Part shown: piece after piece, positions 50,768-58,940 of the stretch
Layout of the letters: each line of letters opens with the position of its first letter
How positions within the stretch are numbered: position 1 is the first letter of the stretch
Notes under the pieces: generated by a model
The model's database searches: none
What the model was told of the DNA's origin: nothing
What the model saw: the letters and a program-made list of their open reading frames with translations, nothing else
Position numbers and translations under genes: made by a program
From: Streptomyces canus
GTDB lineage: Bacteria > Actinomycetota > Actinomycetes > Streptomycetales > Streptomycetaceae
Direction of reading: 5' to 3'
DNA length: 64,000 bases
Assembly: GCF_030815415.1 (NCBI RefSeq)
Contig: NZ_JAUSWW010000001.1
Location: 2,666,001 to 2,730,000 of the forward strand

Positions 50768-52530
50768 CAGGAGATCTCCGGTCCGAGGTCGGGGGTGTCC
50801 GTGAGCCGGGCGGTCGTGCCGGTGGTGGCGTGCAGTTCGAACAGGACCAGGTCGTTGGTGCCGGGGCGCAGGACCGGTGCGGGCACGTAGAGGGTGTGCT
50901 GGGGGCCGCGGTTCCAGTAGCGGCCGAGGTGGAAGCCGTTGACCCAGGCCTGCCCCTTGGTCCAGCCGGGCAGGGCGAGGAAGGCGTCGGCCGGCTCCGC
51001 CACCTCGAAGGTGCCCCGGTGGAAGGCGGGTACGGCGTCCGTGGTGGCGTCCGACGGGGTGAAGGGCACGGCCGTGAGGTCGGTCAGGGGCAGCGGGTGG
51101 TTGTCCCAGGCGCGCAGGACGGTGCCGCTGAAGGAGACCGGACCGAGCAGACCCTTGGGGGCGCCGATGCGGGGGCCGTAGTTGACGCCGCCCATGTTCT
51201 CCACGAGCACGTCCAGCGTGGCGCCGGGGCGGGGCACGAGGACGGGCAGGGCCTCGTCGTGGTGACGCCGTTCGAGTACGCCGACGGGGGCGCCGTCCAG
51301 GAAGACCTGAGCGCGGTCGCCGACCCCGCCCGCGAAGTGCAGCAGACCCTGGCCGGACGTGGGGACGGTGGTCCGGTAGAGCGCGTATCCGAAGCTGAGG
51401 CCCAACTCGTCCATCATCGCGGGGTCTTCGGTGCGCAGCGGGGCGGCGAGGGCGTCGGCGTGCGGGAGCAGTGCCGCGCGGTGGGTCAACTCGACGGTGG
51501 CCGACGGCAGTTTGGGGCCCGGGGCCGGGACCGGCTCGTCGGGGACGGACGCGTGGCGGGCGATGACCTCGCGGAAGGCGTGGTACTTGGGGCCGGGGTC
51601 GCCGGACTCGGTGAGCGGGGCGTCGTAGTCGTAGGACGTGACGGTGGGTTCGTAGGCGTGCTTGTGGTTGGCGCCGTTGCTGAAGCCGAAGTTGGTGCCG
51701 CCGTGGAACATGTAGATGTTGACGGAGGCGCCCGCGGAGAGCAGCCGGTCCAGGTCGGCGGCGGCGTCGGCGGCGTCCCGGGTGTGGTGCGGGCCGCCCC
51801 AGTGGTCGAACCAGCCGATCCAGAACTCCGCGCACATCAGCGGGTCTTCGGGCCGGTGCGCACGGTACTGGTCCAGCGCGGCGTCGATCCGTCCGCCGAA
51901 GGTGCCGGCGGCCAGCACCCCGGGAAGGCTGCCGGCGGCCAGGTGCTCGGGGTCGGCCTGGTCGCAGGTGAAGAGGAACTCCTCGACTCCCCTGTTCCGG
52001 AAGGCCTGTTCGAGGTGTTTCAGGTAGGCGCTGTCGTCGCCGTAGGCGCCGTACTCGTTCTCCACCTGGACGGCGATGACGGGACCGCCCGCCTCGGCCA
52101 TGTGGGGCAGCAGCGGGGGCAGCAGCAGGTCGAGGTAGCGGTCGACGGCGCCGGTGAAGCGGGGGTCGGAGCTGCGCAGCCGGATGTCCGGGTCCGAGGT
52201 GAGCCAGCCGGGCAGACCGCCGCCGTCCCACTCGGCGCAGATGAACGGGCCGGGCCGGAGCAGAACGTGCAGCCCCTCCTCCTTGGCGAGGCTCAGATAG
52301 CGGGGCAGGTCGAGGAGGCCGTCCAGGACCAGCTCGCCCTCCGGATCGGGCTGGTGGACGTTCCACGGCACATAGGTCTCGACGGTGTTGAGGCCCATCA
52401 GACGGGCCTTGCGCAGCCGGTCGGCCCACTGGTCGGGGTGGACGCGGAAGTAGTGCATGGCGCCGGACAGGATGCGGAACGGCTTGCCGTGCAGCAGGAA
52501 ACCGTCGGACGTCGTCGTCAGTGCGGGCAT
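50767..52530 (-). CDS. GH35 beta-galactosidase (BgaC-like)
   Basis: A 587-residue protein from ATG at 52530. The barrel starts RILSGAMHYFRVHPDQW. The acid/base Glu is in AVQVENEYGAYG and the nucleophile in CAEFWIGWFDHWG. The NIYMFHGGTNFGFSNGAN loop and the terminal jelly-roll (KGQAWVNGFHLGRYWNRGPQ) match compact bacterial GH35 enzymes that prefer beta-1,3-linked galactose. No signal peptide is present. It lies 14 bases after the MFS gene and overlaps the next GH35 gene, so the three form one operon under the palindromic operator. Confidence 0.92.
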   Translation of the reverse strand: MPALTTTSDGFLLHGKPFRILSGAMHYFRVHPDQWADRLRKARLMGLNTVETYVPWNVHQPDPEGELVLDGLLDLPRYLSLAKEEGLHVLLRPGPFICAEWDGGGLPGWLTSDPDIRLRSSDPRFTGAVDRYLDLLLPPLLPHMAEAGGPVIAVQVENEYGAYGDDSAYLKHLEQAFRNRGVEEFLFTCDQADPEHLAAGSLPGVLAAGTFGGRIDAALDQYRAHRPEDPLMCAEFWIGWFDHWGGPHHTRDAADAAADLDRLLSAGASVNIYMFHGGTNFGFSNGANHKHAYEPTVTSYDYDAPLTESGDPGPKYHAFREVIARHASVPDEPVPAPGPKLPSATVELTHRAALLPHADALAAPLRTEDPAMMDELGLSFGYALYRTTVPTSGQGLLHFAGGVGDRAQVFLDGAPVGVLERRHHDEALPVLVPRPGATLDVLVENMGGVNYGPRIGAPKGLLGPVSFSGTVLRAWDNHPLPLTDLTAVPFTPSDATTDAVPAFHRGTFEVAEPADAFLALPGWTKGQAWVNGFHLGRYWNRGPQHTLYVPAPVLRPGTNDLVLFELHATTGTTARLTDTPDLGPEIS

Positions 52531-52544
52531 GCGGGTGTTCCCCT

Positions 52545-53742
52545 TCAGTGCGAGCGGGATGGAGTACTGCGGATCAGCCAAAGGGTCGCGGCCAGGCACA
52601 GCGCCGAAACCCCTCCGAGCAGCAGCGGTACGGCCTTGATGTCGGACCACTCGATGACCTTGCCGAGGGCCGGTCCGGCCACCACACCGCCGGCCATCGA
52701 CGCCGCGATGACCAGGGCTCCGGCCCGCCGGGCCTGCGGGGCGGCCTGGTGGAGCCAGGGCAGTCCGGTGGGAAAGATCGGCGCGATGAACAGACCGACG
52801 CCGGCATAGGCGTAGGGCGCCAACTCGCCGATGGACGCGAGAAGGAGACAGACCGTCATTCCGGCGCACGAGACCGTGATGATCGCCTGCGCCGAGAAAC
52901 GCAGCGCGAGAGGCGCGACCAGGAACCGGCCCACGGTCATCATCAGCCAGTACACGGAGGTGGCGGTGGCGGCGACCCCGGCGCCGTAGCCGACGGTCTC
53001 CAGATGGGTGGGCTCCCAGCCGCCGACGCCGGCCTCGATGCCGACGTGCAGGACGTACAGCGCGACGAACACGGCGAGCACCGAGCCGAGGCTGCGGCCG
53101 AGGACGGCACCGGAGCCGGGGGCCGTGCCGGACGGCTGCGGCGCCTTGTCCCGTACGCCCTTCAGGCACCACAGCAGCGGCAGGTCGACCAGCGCGAAGG
53201 TGAGGAAGACGGCCGGGTAGTGCTCGGCGCCGACCGCGCCGATCACGGCCGGCCCGAGGATCGCGCCGATGCCGAAGTGGGCGTTGAGGATGTTCAGCAT
53301 CGCCGTCGAGCGATGTCCGAAGCCGACGGCGAACAGCTGGTTGAGCCCGTAGTCGATACCACCGAAGCCGAGCCCGGCCAACAGGGCGGCGGCGAGGGCG
53401 AGCGGCCAGTCGGGGGCGAGCGCGAAGCCCGCCGCGCCGACGGCCATCAGGAGGTACGAGGCGCCGAGGATCCGCCGGTTGCCGATCCGCCCGAACCACC
53501 GGTCGAAGAGCAGCACCCCGGCCACCCCACCGACGAAGTGCGCGCTCAGCCCCAGCCCGGCGGCCGACGGGGACAGCCCGAACTCCTCACGGAAGGCGGG
53601 GATGGCGGGCCCGTAGAGGGCCTGGAGCGCACCGATCAGAACGAAGCCGACGCACGAGGCGACGACGGCGGCCGGGCTGAACACCGGGGCTTCGACTACA
53701 CGGGTTTCTCGGAGCACGACAGGAAATGTTACCGGTAACATC
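52545..53742 (-). CDS. MFS transporter, probable sugar permease
   Basis: About 398 residues and roughly 12 membrane segments (e.g. VVASCVGFVLIGALQALYGPAIP, ILGASYLLMAVGAAGFALAP). The loop RWFGRIGNRR between TM2 and TM3 matches the MFS signature. It resembles fucose/glucose-type proton symporters. The start is uncertain: ATG at 53742 lies inside the LacI palindrome and would make codon 2 a TTA. GTG codons at 53718 and 53685 are alternatives, none with a good ribosome site. The operon order permease-GH35-GH35 suggests uptake of a galactose-containing oligosaccharide. Confidence 0.85.
53727..53740. promoter_or_regulatory. Perfect 14-bp palindrome, LacI-type operator
   Basis: TGTTACCGGTAACA reads the same on both strands and has the central CG typical of LacI/GalR-family operators. 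It lies at the head of the permease-GH35-GH35 operon, whose own region encodes a LacI protein (47219-48307). Confidence 0.75.
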
Positions 53743-53774
53743 CAGCGCGTCAAGATTGCCGACAGGGGCACTAT

Positions 53775-53789
53775 TGAATGATTGAATCA
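53775..53789. promoter_or_regulatory. Candidate RpiR/SIS-regulator site A
   Basis: TGAATGATTGAATCA matches the TGGTTGATTGAACCA site at 63935-63949 in 12 of 15 positions and contains the inverted arms TGATT/AATCA. It is 20 bases before the GH84 start. Confidence 0.45.
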
Positions 53790-53808
53790 GCATCAATAGA
53801 CTCCACCG

Positions 53809-56800
53809 GTGGATGAATTCACCTTGCGTTCGAGACTCTCCAGGAGATCGGCGGGGGTGGCCGCCGTGCTGCTGATGGCCGCCGGTCTCACCACCCCGTC
53901 CCTGTCATCGGCGTCGGCCGCACCCCGGCACCACACCCCCGAGGTCTGGCCGAAACCCCAGAGCACGCAGGCCGGCCCCGGCCGGTTCACGGTCCCCGAC
54001 CGGGTCGTGGAGGTCGTCGGCCCGGACACGGACGCCTCGGCCCGCGAGGTCGTCGAGGCCGCCCTCCGCGAGGCCGGCGCCGACCGGATCGTCGCGGTCG
54101 ACAAGCCGCCCGCGTCGGCCGCCTTCACGGTCTATCTCGACGGCCCCGGCACCGCCGCGGCACTGAAACGCCTGGGCGCCCGGCCCCCGGCCGGACTCCC
54201 TTCCGGCGGTTACGCCCTGGCGTCCGGGCGCCGGGACGGCCGTACCCTTCTCGCCCTCTCCGGATCCGACGCCACCGGCACCTTCTACGCCGCCCAGACC
54301 CTGCGCCAACTCCTCGGCACCTCGGGCAAGCTGCCCGAGACCACGATCCGCGACTGGCCCACCGCCGCGCTGCGCGGAGTCGTCGAGGGCTTCTACGGCA
54401 CTCCCTGGACGCATGCCGAGCGTCTGAGCCAGCTCGACTTCTACGGCCGCACCAAGCAGAACGTGTACGTCTACTCCCCCAAGGACGACCCGTATCTGCG
54501 CGACCGGTGGCGCGACGAGTACCCGTCCGCGGAACTGGCCCGGCTCGAGGAACTGGTCGACCGCGCCGCCGCCAACCACGTCCGCTTCACCTACGCCCTC
54601 TCCCCCGGCCTGTCGGTCTGCTACTCGTCCGACTCCGACATCGCTGCCCTCACCCGCAAGTTCGACTCGCTGTACGCGATCGGCGTGCGGTCCTTCGCGG
54701 TCCCGCTGGACGACATCAGCTACACGAAATGGAACTGCGCCGCCGACGAGCGGGAGTTCGGCACGGGCGGAGGAGCGGCGGGCACGGCCCAGGCCCACCT
54801 CCTCAACGAGGCGTGGAAGTCGTTCTCGGCCGGCCACACCGGCCTCGACCCCCTGGAGATGGTCCCCACCGAGTACTCCGACCTCGCCGACTCCCCCTAC
54901 AAGACGGCCCTGCGCGAGAAGCTGGACCCGTCCGTGGTCGTCGAGTGGACCGGCACGGGAGTGATCGCGCCGACCATCACCGCCGCGCAGGTCGCCCAGG
55001 CCCGTGAGGTGTTCGGCCACCCGATCCTGATCTGGGACAACTACCCGGTCAACGACTACGTCACCAGCCGCCTCCTGCTCGGCCCCTACACGGGACGGGA
55101 GGCCGGCGTGGCCAAGGCGGCGACCGGCGTCACCGCCAACCCGATGGTCCAGGGCGAGGCGAGCAGGCTCGCGCTGTTCACCTCGGCCGCCTACCTCTGG
55201 AACCCGGACTCCTACGACCCCCGGGCCACCTTCCTCGCCTCGGTCCGCGACCTCGCCGGTCCCGGCGCCGCCAGATGGCTGCGGATCTTCGCCGAGAACA
55301 ACTACTCCTCCCAGCTCGACCCGACCGAGTCCCCCACCCTGACCGAGCTCATCGCCGACTTCCGCACGGCGTACGAGCAGGACCGCGGGCTCGACCGGGC
55401 CGCCGCCGCGCTGCGCTCGTACTTCACCGACATGGCGGCCACACCCGCCGAGTTGCGCGCCCGGCTCGACAACCCGGGGTTCCTCGACGAGACGTCCGCC
55501 TGGCTGGACAAGCTCGGCCAGTACGGGGGCGCGGGGCGGACGGCCGTGGATCTGCTGCTCGCCAACAAGCGGGGCGACGCGGCGGCGGTGTCGACGTACT
55601 GGTCCCAACTCCGCGACGCGCGCAAGGGATTGGACGCCATACCCGAGCAGGTCTCGCCGGGCGTGATGGACCGGTTCCTCTATACGACGATGCTGGAGAA
55701 CGCTCCCGATCCGGGCGTCGACGCCGCCTTCTCCCCGCGCTCGCTCTCCCTGAAGCCGGGCGCCTCCGAGACGGTGACGCTCGACTTCTCGGACAAGGAA
55801 GCCCGCACGGTCACCTGGAAACTGGCCGTTCCGGACGGCGTCACCGCCTCGCCGGACCAGGGCACCGTGACGGTCCCGGCCGGGGGCAGCGCCTCGGCCA
55901 CCGTCACGCTGACCGGGATCACCGAGGGCGTCCACTCGGTCGTGGTGTCGGGTACGGGCATCCTCGATCGGGCGATCCCGGTCCAGGTCACCGAGAAGAC
56001 CGGTTCGCTGACAGCCCTGACTGCCAACTTCAGTGGCGCATCCGTGAGTTCCATCGATCTGGGTGCCGGTACGACCAAGAACATCGCCGTGGGCGCCAAC
56101 CCCGGCGAGGTCGTGGTCAGCGCCGACGGTCGTACCGCCTACGCCGCCAACCAGGGCTCGAACACCGTCAGCGTCATCGACGTGGCGAGCGGCTCGGTCA
56201 GCGGCACGGTCGCCGTGGGCCGCGTTCCCGCCGGGCTCGCGCTGACGCCGGACGGCGGGACGCTGTGGGTGGCCAACTACACGGACGGGACGGTCCAGCC
56301 GGTGAACACCTCGACCCTGGTGGCCGGTACGCCGGTCACGGTGGGCGACGGTCCCGAGAACATGGCGATCACCCCGGACGGCACGACCCTGTACGTGGCC
56401 AACATCCACGACAACACGGTCAGCCCGGTCGACCTGGCCACCGCGAAGGCGGGTACCGCGATCCCCGTGGGCCCGAGGCCCTTCAACGTCGTCGCCGCGC
56501 CCGACGGCAGGACGGTCTACGTGTCCAACTCCGGCGGCTCGACGGTGACCCCGATCGACACGGCCACGAACGACACCGAACCGACCCTCCTGGTCACCGG
56601 CCAGGCATACGGACTCGGCCTGTCACCGGACGGCCGGACACTGTGGGTCAGCCCCAGCACCGGGGACTACGTCACTCCCGTCGACACGGTGACCGGCGCC
56701 CCGGGCACCAAGGTCACGGTAGGCAGGTCGGCCTTCGACGTGGGCCTGGACTGGAGCGGCAGCACGGCGTACGTCACGACAGCCGACGGAAACAAACTGA

Positions 56801-56895
56801 TCCCGGTCGACACAGCAACCGGAACCCCGGGCACACCACTGACAACCGGCGCCTATCCATTGGCCGTAGCACTGACACCAGTACCGATCAACTAA
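53809..56895 (+). CDS. Secreted GH84 beta-N-acetylhexosaminidase with C-terminal beta-propeller
   Basis: A 1028-residue protein. GTG is taken as the start; the N-terminus RSRLSRRSAGVAAVLLMAAG...ASAAP is an export signal. A GH84 N-terminal alpha/beta domain is followed by the catalytic barrel: LRGVVEGFYGTPWTHAERL, FTYALSPGLS, and the paired Asp of FAVPLDDIS, which serve as the substrate-assisted catalytic residues. WDNYPVND is also characteristic. After an NPCBM/NEW2-like beta domain (SLKPGASETVTLDFSD), the last ~290 residues form a YVTN-type beta-propeller (VVSADGRTAYAANQGSNTVSVID repeats). It likely releases GlcNAc from host or fungal glycans outside the cell. Confidence 0.88.
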   Translation: MDEFTLRSRLSRRSAGVAAVLLMAAGLTTPSLSSASAAPRHHTPEVWPKPQSTQAGPGRFTVPDRVVEVVGPDTDASAREVVEAALREAGADRIVAVDKPPASAAFTVYLDGPGTAAALKRLGARPPAGLPSGGYALASGRRDGRTLLALSGSDATGTFYAAQTLRQLLGTSGKLPETTIRDWPTAALRGVVEGFYGTPWTHAERLSQLDFYGRTKQNVYVYSPKDDPYLRDRWRDEYPSAELARLEELVDRAAANHVRFTYALSPGLSVCYSSDSDIAALTRKFDSLYAIGVRSFAVPLDDISYTKWNCAADEREFGTGGGAAGTAQAHLLNEAWKSFSAGHTGLDPLEMVPTEYSDLADSPYKTALREKLDPSVVVEWTGTGVIAPTITAAQVAQAREVFGHPILIWDNYPVNDYVTSRLLLGPYTGREAGVAKAATGVTANPMVQGEASRLALFTSAAYLWNPDSYDPRATFLASVRDLAGPGAARWLRIFAENNYSSQLDPTESPTLTELIADFRTAYEQDRGLDRAAAALRSYFTDMAATPAELRARLDNPGFLDETSAWLDKLGQYGGAGRTAVDLLLANKRGDAAAVSTYWSQLRDARKGLDAIPEQVSPGVMDRFLYTTMLENAPDPGVDAAFSPRSLSLKPGASETVTLDFSDKEARTVTWKLAVPDGVTASPDQGTVTVPAGGSASATVTLTGITEGVHSVVVSGTGILDRAIPVQVTEKTGSLTALTANFSGASVSSIDLGAGTTKNIAVGANPGEVVVSADGRTAYAANQGSNTVSVIDVASGSVSGTVAVGRVPAGLALTPDGGTLWVANYTDGTVQPVNTSTLVAGTPVTVGDGPENMAITPDGTTLYVANIHDNTVSPVDLATAKAGTAIPVGPRPFNVVAAPDGRTVYVSNSGGSTVTPIDTATNDTEPTLLVTGQAYGLGLSPDGRTLWVSPSTGDYVTPVDTVTGAPGTKVTVGRSAFDVGLDWSGSTAYVTTADGNKLIPVDTATGTPGTPLTTGAYPLAVALTPVPIN

Positions 56896-56910
56896 CAGCC
56901 GGCTTCCCCA

Positions 56911-56980
56911 CCCAGGGGCGCGGGGCCGCGTCGATTTGCGGCTCCGCCGCGTGGGCGCGACCAGCCCCCACCGGCCCGCA
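56911..56980. repeat. Dispersed hairpin repeat, copy 2
   Basis: Nearly the same 70 bases as copy 1. It lies between the convergent ends of the GH84 and SIS genes, where its hairpin could terminate both transcripts. Confidence 0.8.
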
Positions 56981-56998
56981 GTTTCCCCGCGGCCTTCC

Positions 56999-57763
56999 CT
57001 AACTCGCCGTTCGCCGGATCCGCCCCGCATACCGATTCTCCAGCTCCAGATTCCCCTCGAAGCCCCCCGGCACATTGGCCGAGACATACACCGGCGGCCG
57101 CTCCCCGGCGGCCAGCAGCACAGCCGACGCCTCCGCCACCGCCATCTGCACCAGCATCACCCCCGTCAACGTGGACAACGCACACACCGCACCCCCACCC
57201 GGCAGCTCCAGCAACGCGTCCCCGCGCGGAGCCGCGTTGTCGAGGACCACGTCGGCAAGGTCGACGAGCTTCTTGCCACTGGAGTGGCCGGCCGGGACGG
57301 CATGGGTGTGGGCGAGGGAGGTGATGGCGAGCAGCTTGTGGCCCTGCCGCTTGGCGTGGAGGGCCATCTCGACGATGACGTTGTTCACGCCGGAGTTGGA
57401 GATGATCACGAAGAGGTCCTGGGGGCGGGGGGCCGCGAGGTCGTACAGCCGCTCGGCGACGCCCGGCTGCCGCTCCAGGAGCGGGTCGTCGAGGACGGAG
57501 GGGGCGTCACCGCCGTACAGGACGAGGTCGGCGATGCTCAGCCGGTTCGTGGGCACCAACCCGCCCGCCCGGCCCGCGACTTCCAGGACCATCGCCTGGG
57601 AGTGGCCGGTGCCGAAGGCCTGGATGACGCCGTCGGCGCGTACGCAGTCGGCGATCAGTTCCGCGGCGCGGGCCACGTCGGCGCGGGCGGACTCGGTGAT
57701 CTGCTGAAGGACGGCCAGGCTCTGCTGCGCGAAGCCCTGGGCGCTGACGGACTCGACGGACAC
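56999..57763 (-). CDS. SIS-domain sugar-phosphate protein (UPF0309-like)
   Basis: A 254-residue protein from GTG at 57763 with GGGGAG upstream; longer frames to 57847 are less likely. The SIS fold shows VIQAFGTGHSQAMVLEVAGRAGG, LFVIISNSGVNNVIVEMAL and LLAITSL, the nucleotide-sugar or amino-sugar phosphate-binding elements. Family members are associated with N-acetylglucosamine/N-acetylmuramic acid metabolism. Its divergent neighbour is an RpiR-type regulator, and the operator-like site B lies just upstream. Confidence 0.88.
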   Translation of the reverse strand: MSVESVSAQGFAQQSLAVLQQITESARADVARAAELIADCVRADGVIQAFGTGHSQAMVLEVAGRAGGLVPTNRLSIADLVLYGGDAPSVLDDPLLERQPGVAERLYDLAAPRPQDLFVIISNSGVNNVIVEMALHAKRQGHKLLAITSLAHTHAVPAGHSSGKKLVDLADVVLDNAAPRGDALLELPGGGAVCALSTLTGVMLVQMAVAEASAVLLAAGERPPVYVSANVPGGFEGNLELENRYAGRIRRTAS

Positions 57764-57781
57764 GTGGCACTCACTCCCCAC

Positions 57782-57796
57782 TGATGGATTGAACCA
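57782..57796. promoter_or_regulatory. Candidate RpiR/SIS-regulator site B
   Basis: TGATGGATTGAACCA matches the site at 63935-63949 in 13 of 15 positions. It lies 19 bases upstream of the SIS-protein start codon. A second, weaker half-site pair (GGTGAATCAATAAACC, 57814-57829) follows. Confidence 0.45.
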
Positions 57797-57949
57797 CCCT
57801 ATACATCTCCATCGGTGAATCAATAAACCATGAGAGGGCTGCTGCATTCAATCGCCTCCCCGTCGCTCTCGATCTCACCCCGTGCCTCGTCGTGAGTCCG
57901 GTCCTGGTATTCACTGAGTGGCGTGAACGGTGGCTGGTACCTTCTTCTC

Positions 57950-58831
57950 ATGCCTCCGACGGACGTCACGACACTGATCCGCACCGAGCTGCCCCGGCTG
58001 GCCGGCTCCCTGCGCAAGGTCGGCGAGCTGATCCTGGAGGATCCGGCCGCCGTCACCCACTGCTCGGCCGCCGAGCTGGGCCGCCGCACCGGCACCTCGC
58101 AGGCCACGGTGACCCGCTTCTGCCGGGCCATCGGCCTGGACTCCTATCAGCATCTGCTGATCGAGCTGGCCAAGGAGCACGGTCGCGGCGAGGTCTCCGA
58201 CTGGGGCACCGCCGAGATCGGCCCGGACATCTCCCCGGACGACAGCCTGGAGCGGGTCGTGCAGGTCGTGGGCAACGCCGACCTGCGGGCCGTCCAGCAG
58301 ACCATCGAGCGGATCGACCTCGACGCGATCGAGCGCGCGGCCCAGGCCATGGCCCGGGCCCGCCGTATCGACCTCTACGGCACCGGCGGCAGCGGGGCGG
58401 TGGCGCTGGAGACGGAGACCCGGCTGTTCCGCATCGGCTGCTCGGTGCGGGGCTGGACCGAGGTGCACGGCGCGGTCACGTCCGCGGCCCTGCTCACCCC
58501 GGCGGACGTCGCCGTGGGCATCTCGCACTCGGGGGCCACCCGGGAGACCATCGAGCCGTTCGAGCTGGCCAAGGAGCGCGGCGCGACCACCGTGGCGATC
58601 ACCTCCGATCCGCGCTCACCGCTCGCCAAGGCCGCCGACATCCGGCTCGTCTCCTCCGCCTCGGAGACCAACTTCCTCACCGGCATCGGCGGCCGGCACT
58701 CCGTCCTGGTGCTCCTCGACTGCCTCTACGTCCGGGTCGCGCAGCTCTCCTACCAGCGCGCGAGCGCCTCCCTCGCGCTGACCGACCACATCGTGCCGCA
58801 GCACTCGGCGAAGGGTCGGCGCACTCGCTGA
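57950..58831 (+). CDS. RpiR-family (HTH + SIS) transcriptional regulator
   Basis: A 293-residue protein from ATG at 57950; a GTG at 57923 is possible. The N-terminal helix-turn-helix is CSAAELGRRTGTSQATVTRFCRAIG, the RpiR signature. The SIS sensor domain follows (IDLYGTGGSGAVALETETRLF, AVGISHSGATRETIEPFELA, VAITSDPRSPLA). Such regulators bind sugar phosphates and control catabolic operons. It sits in the middle of the GH84/SIS/GH38 cluster, and the recurring TGGTT-N5-AACCA motif is its probable operator. Confidence 0.92.
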   Translation: MPPTDVTTLIRTELPRLAGSLRKVGELILEDPAAVTHCSAAELGRRTGTSQATVTRFCRAIGLDSYQHLLIELAKEHGRGEVSDWGTAEIGPDISPDDSLERVVQVVGNADLRAVQQTIERIDLDAIERAAQAMARARRIDLYGTGGSGAVALETETRLFRIGCSVRGWTEVHGAVTSAALLTPADVAVGISHSGATRETIEPFELAKERGATTVAITSDPRSPLAKAADIRLVSSASETNFLTGIGGRHSVLVLLDCLYVRVAQLSYQRASASLALTDHIVPQHSAKGRRTR

Positions 58832-58874
58832 CGGCAGTGATATTGCATAGATGATTCACCGAGAACACGCGTAG

Positions 58875-58891
58875 ATGGTTGTTTGAACCAT
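58875..58891. promoter_or_regulatory. Candidate RpiR/SIS-regulator site C
   Basis: ATGGTT and AACCAT arms flank GTTTG. It lies 49 bases upstream of the GH38 start and shares the TGGTT-N5-AACCA pattern with site D. Confidence 0.5.
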
Positions 58892-58940
58892 CCCTGCGGT
58901 GCCAGGATGGTGCTCCGCCGAGCATCCTCGTAGGAGACCC

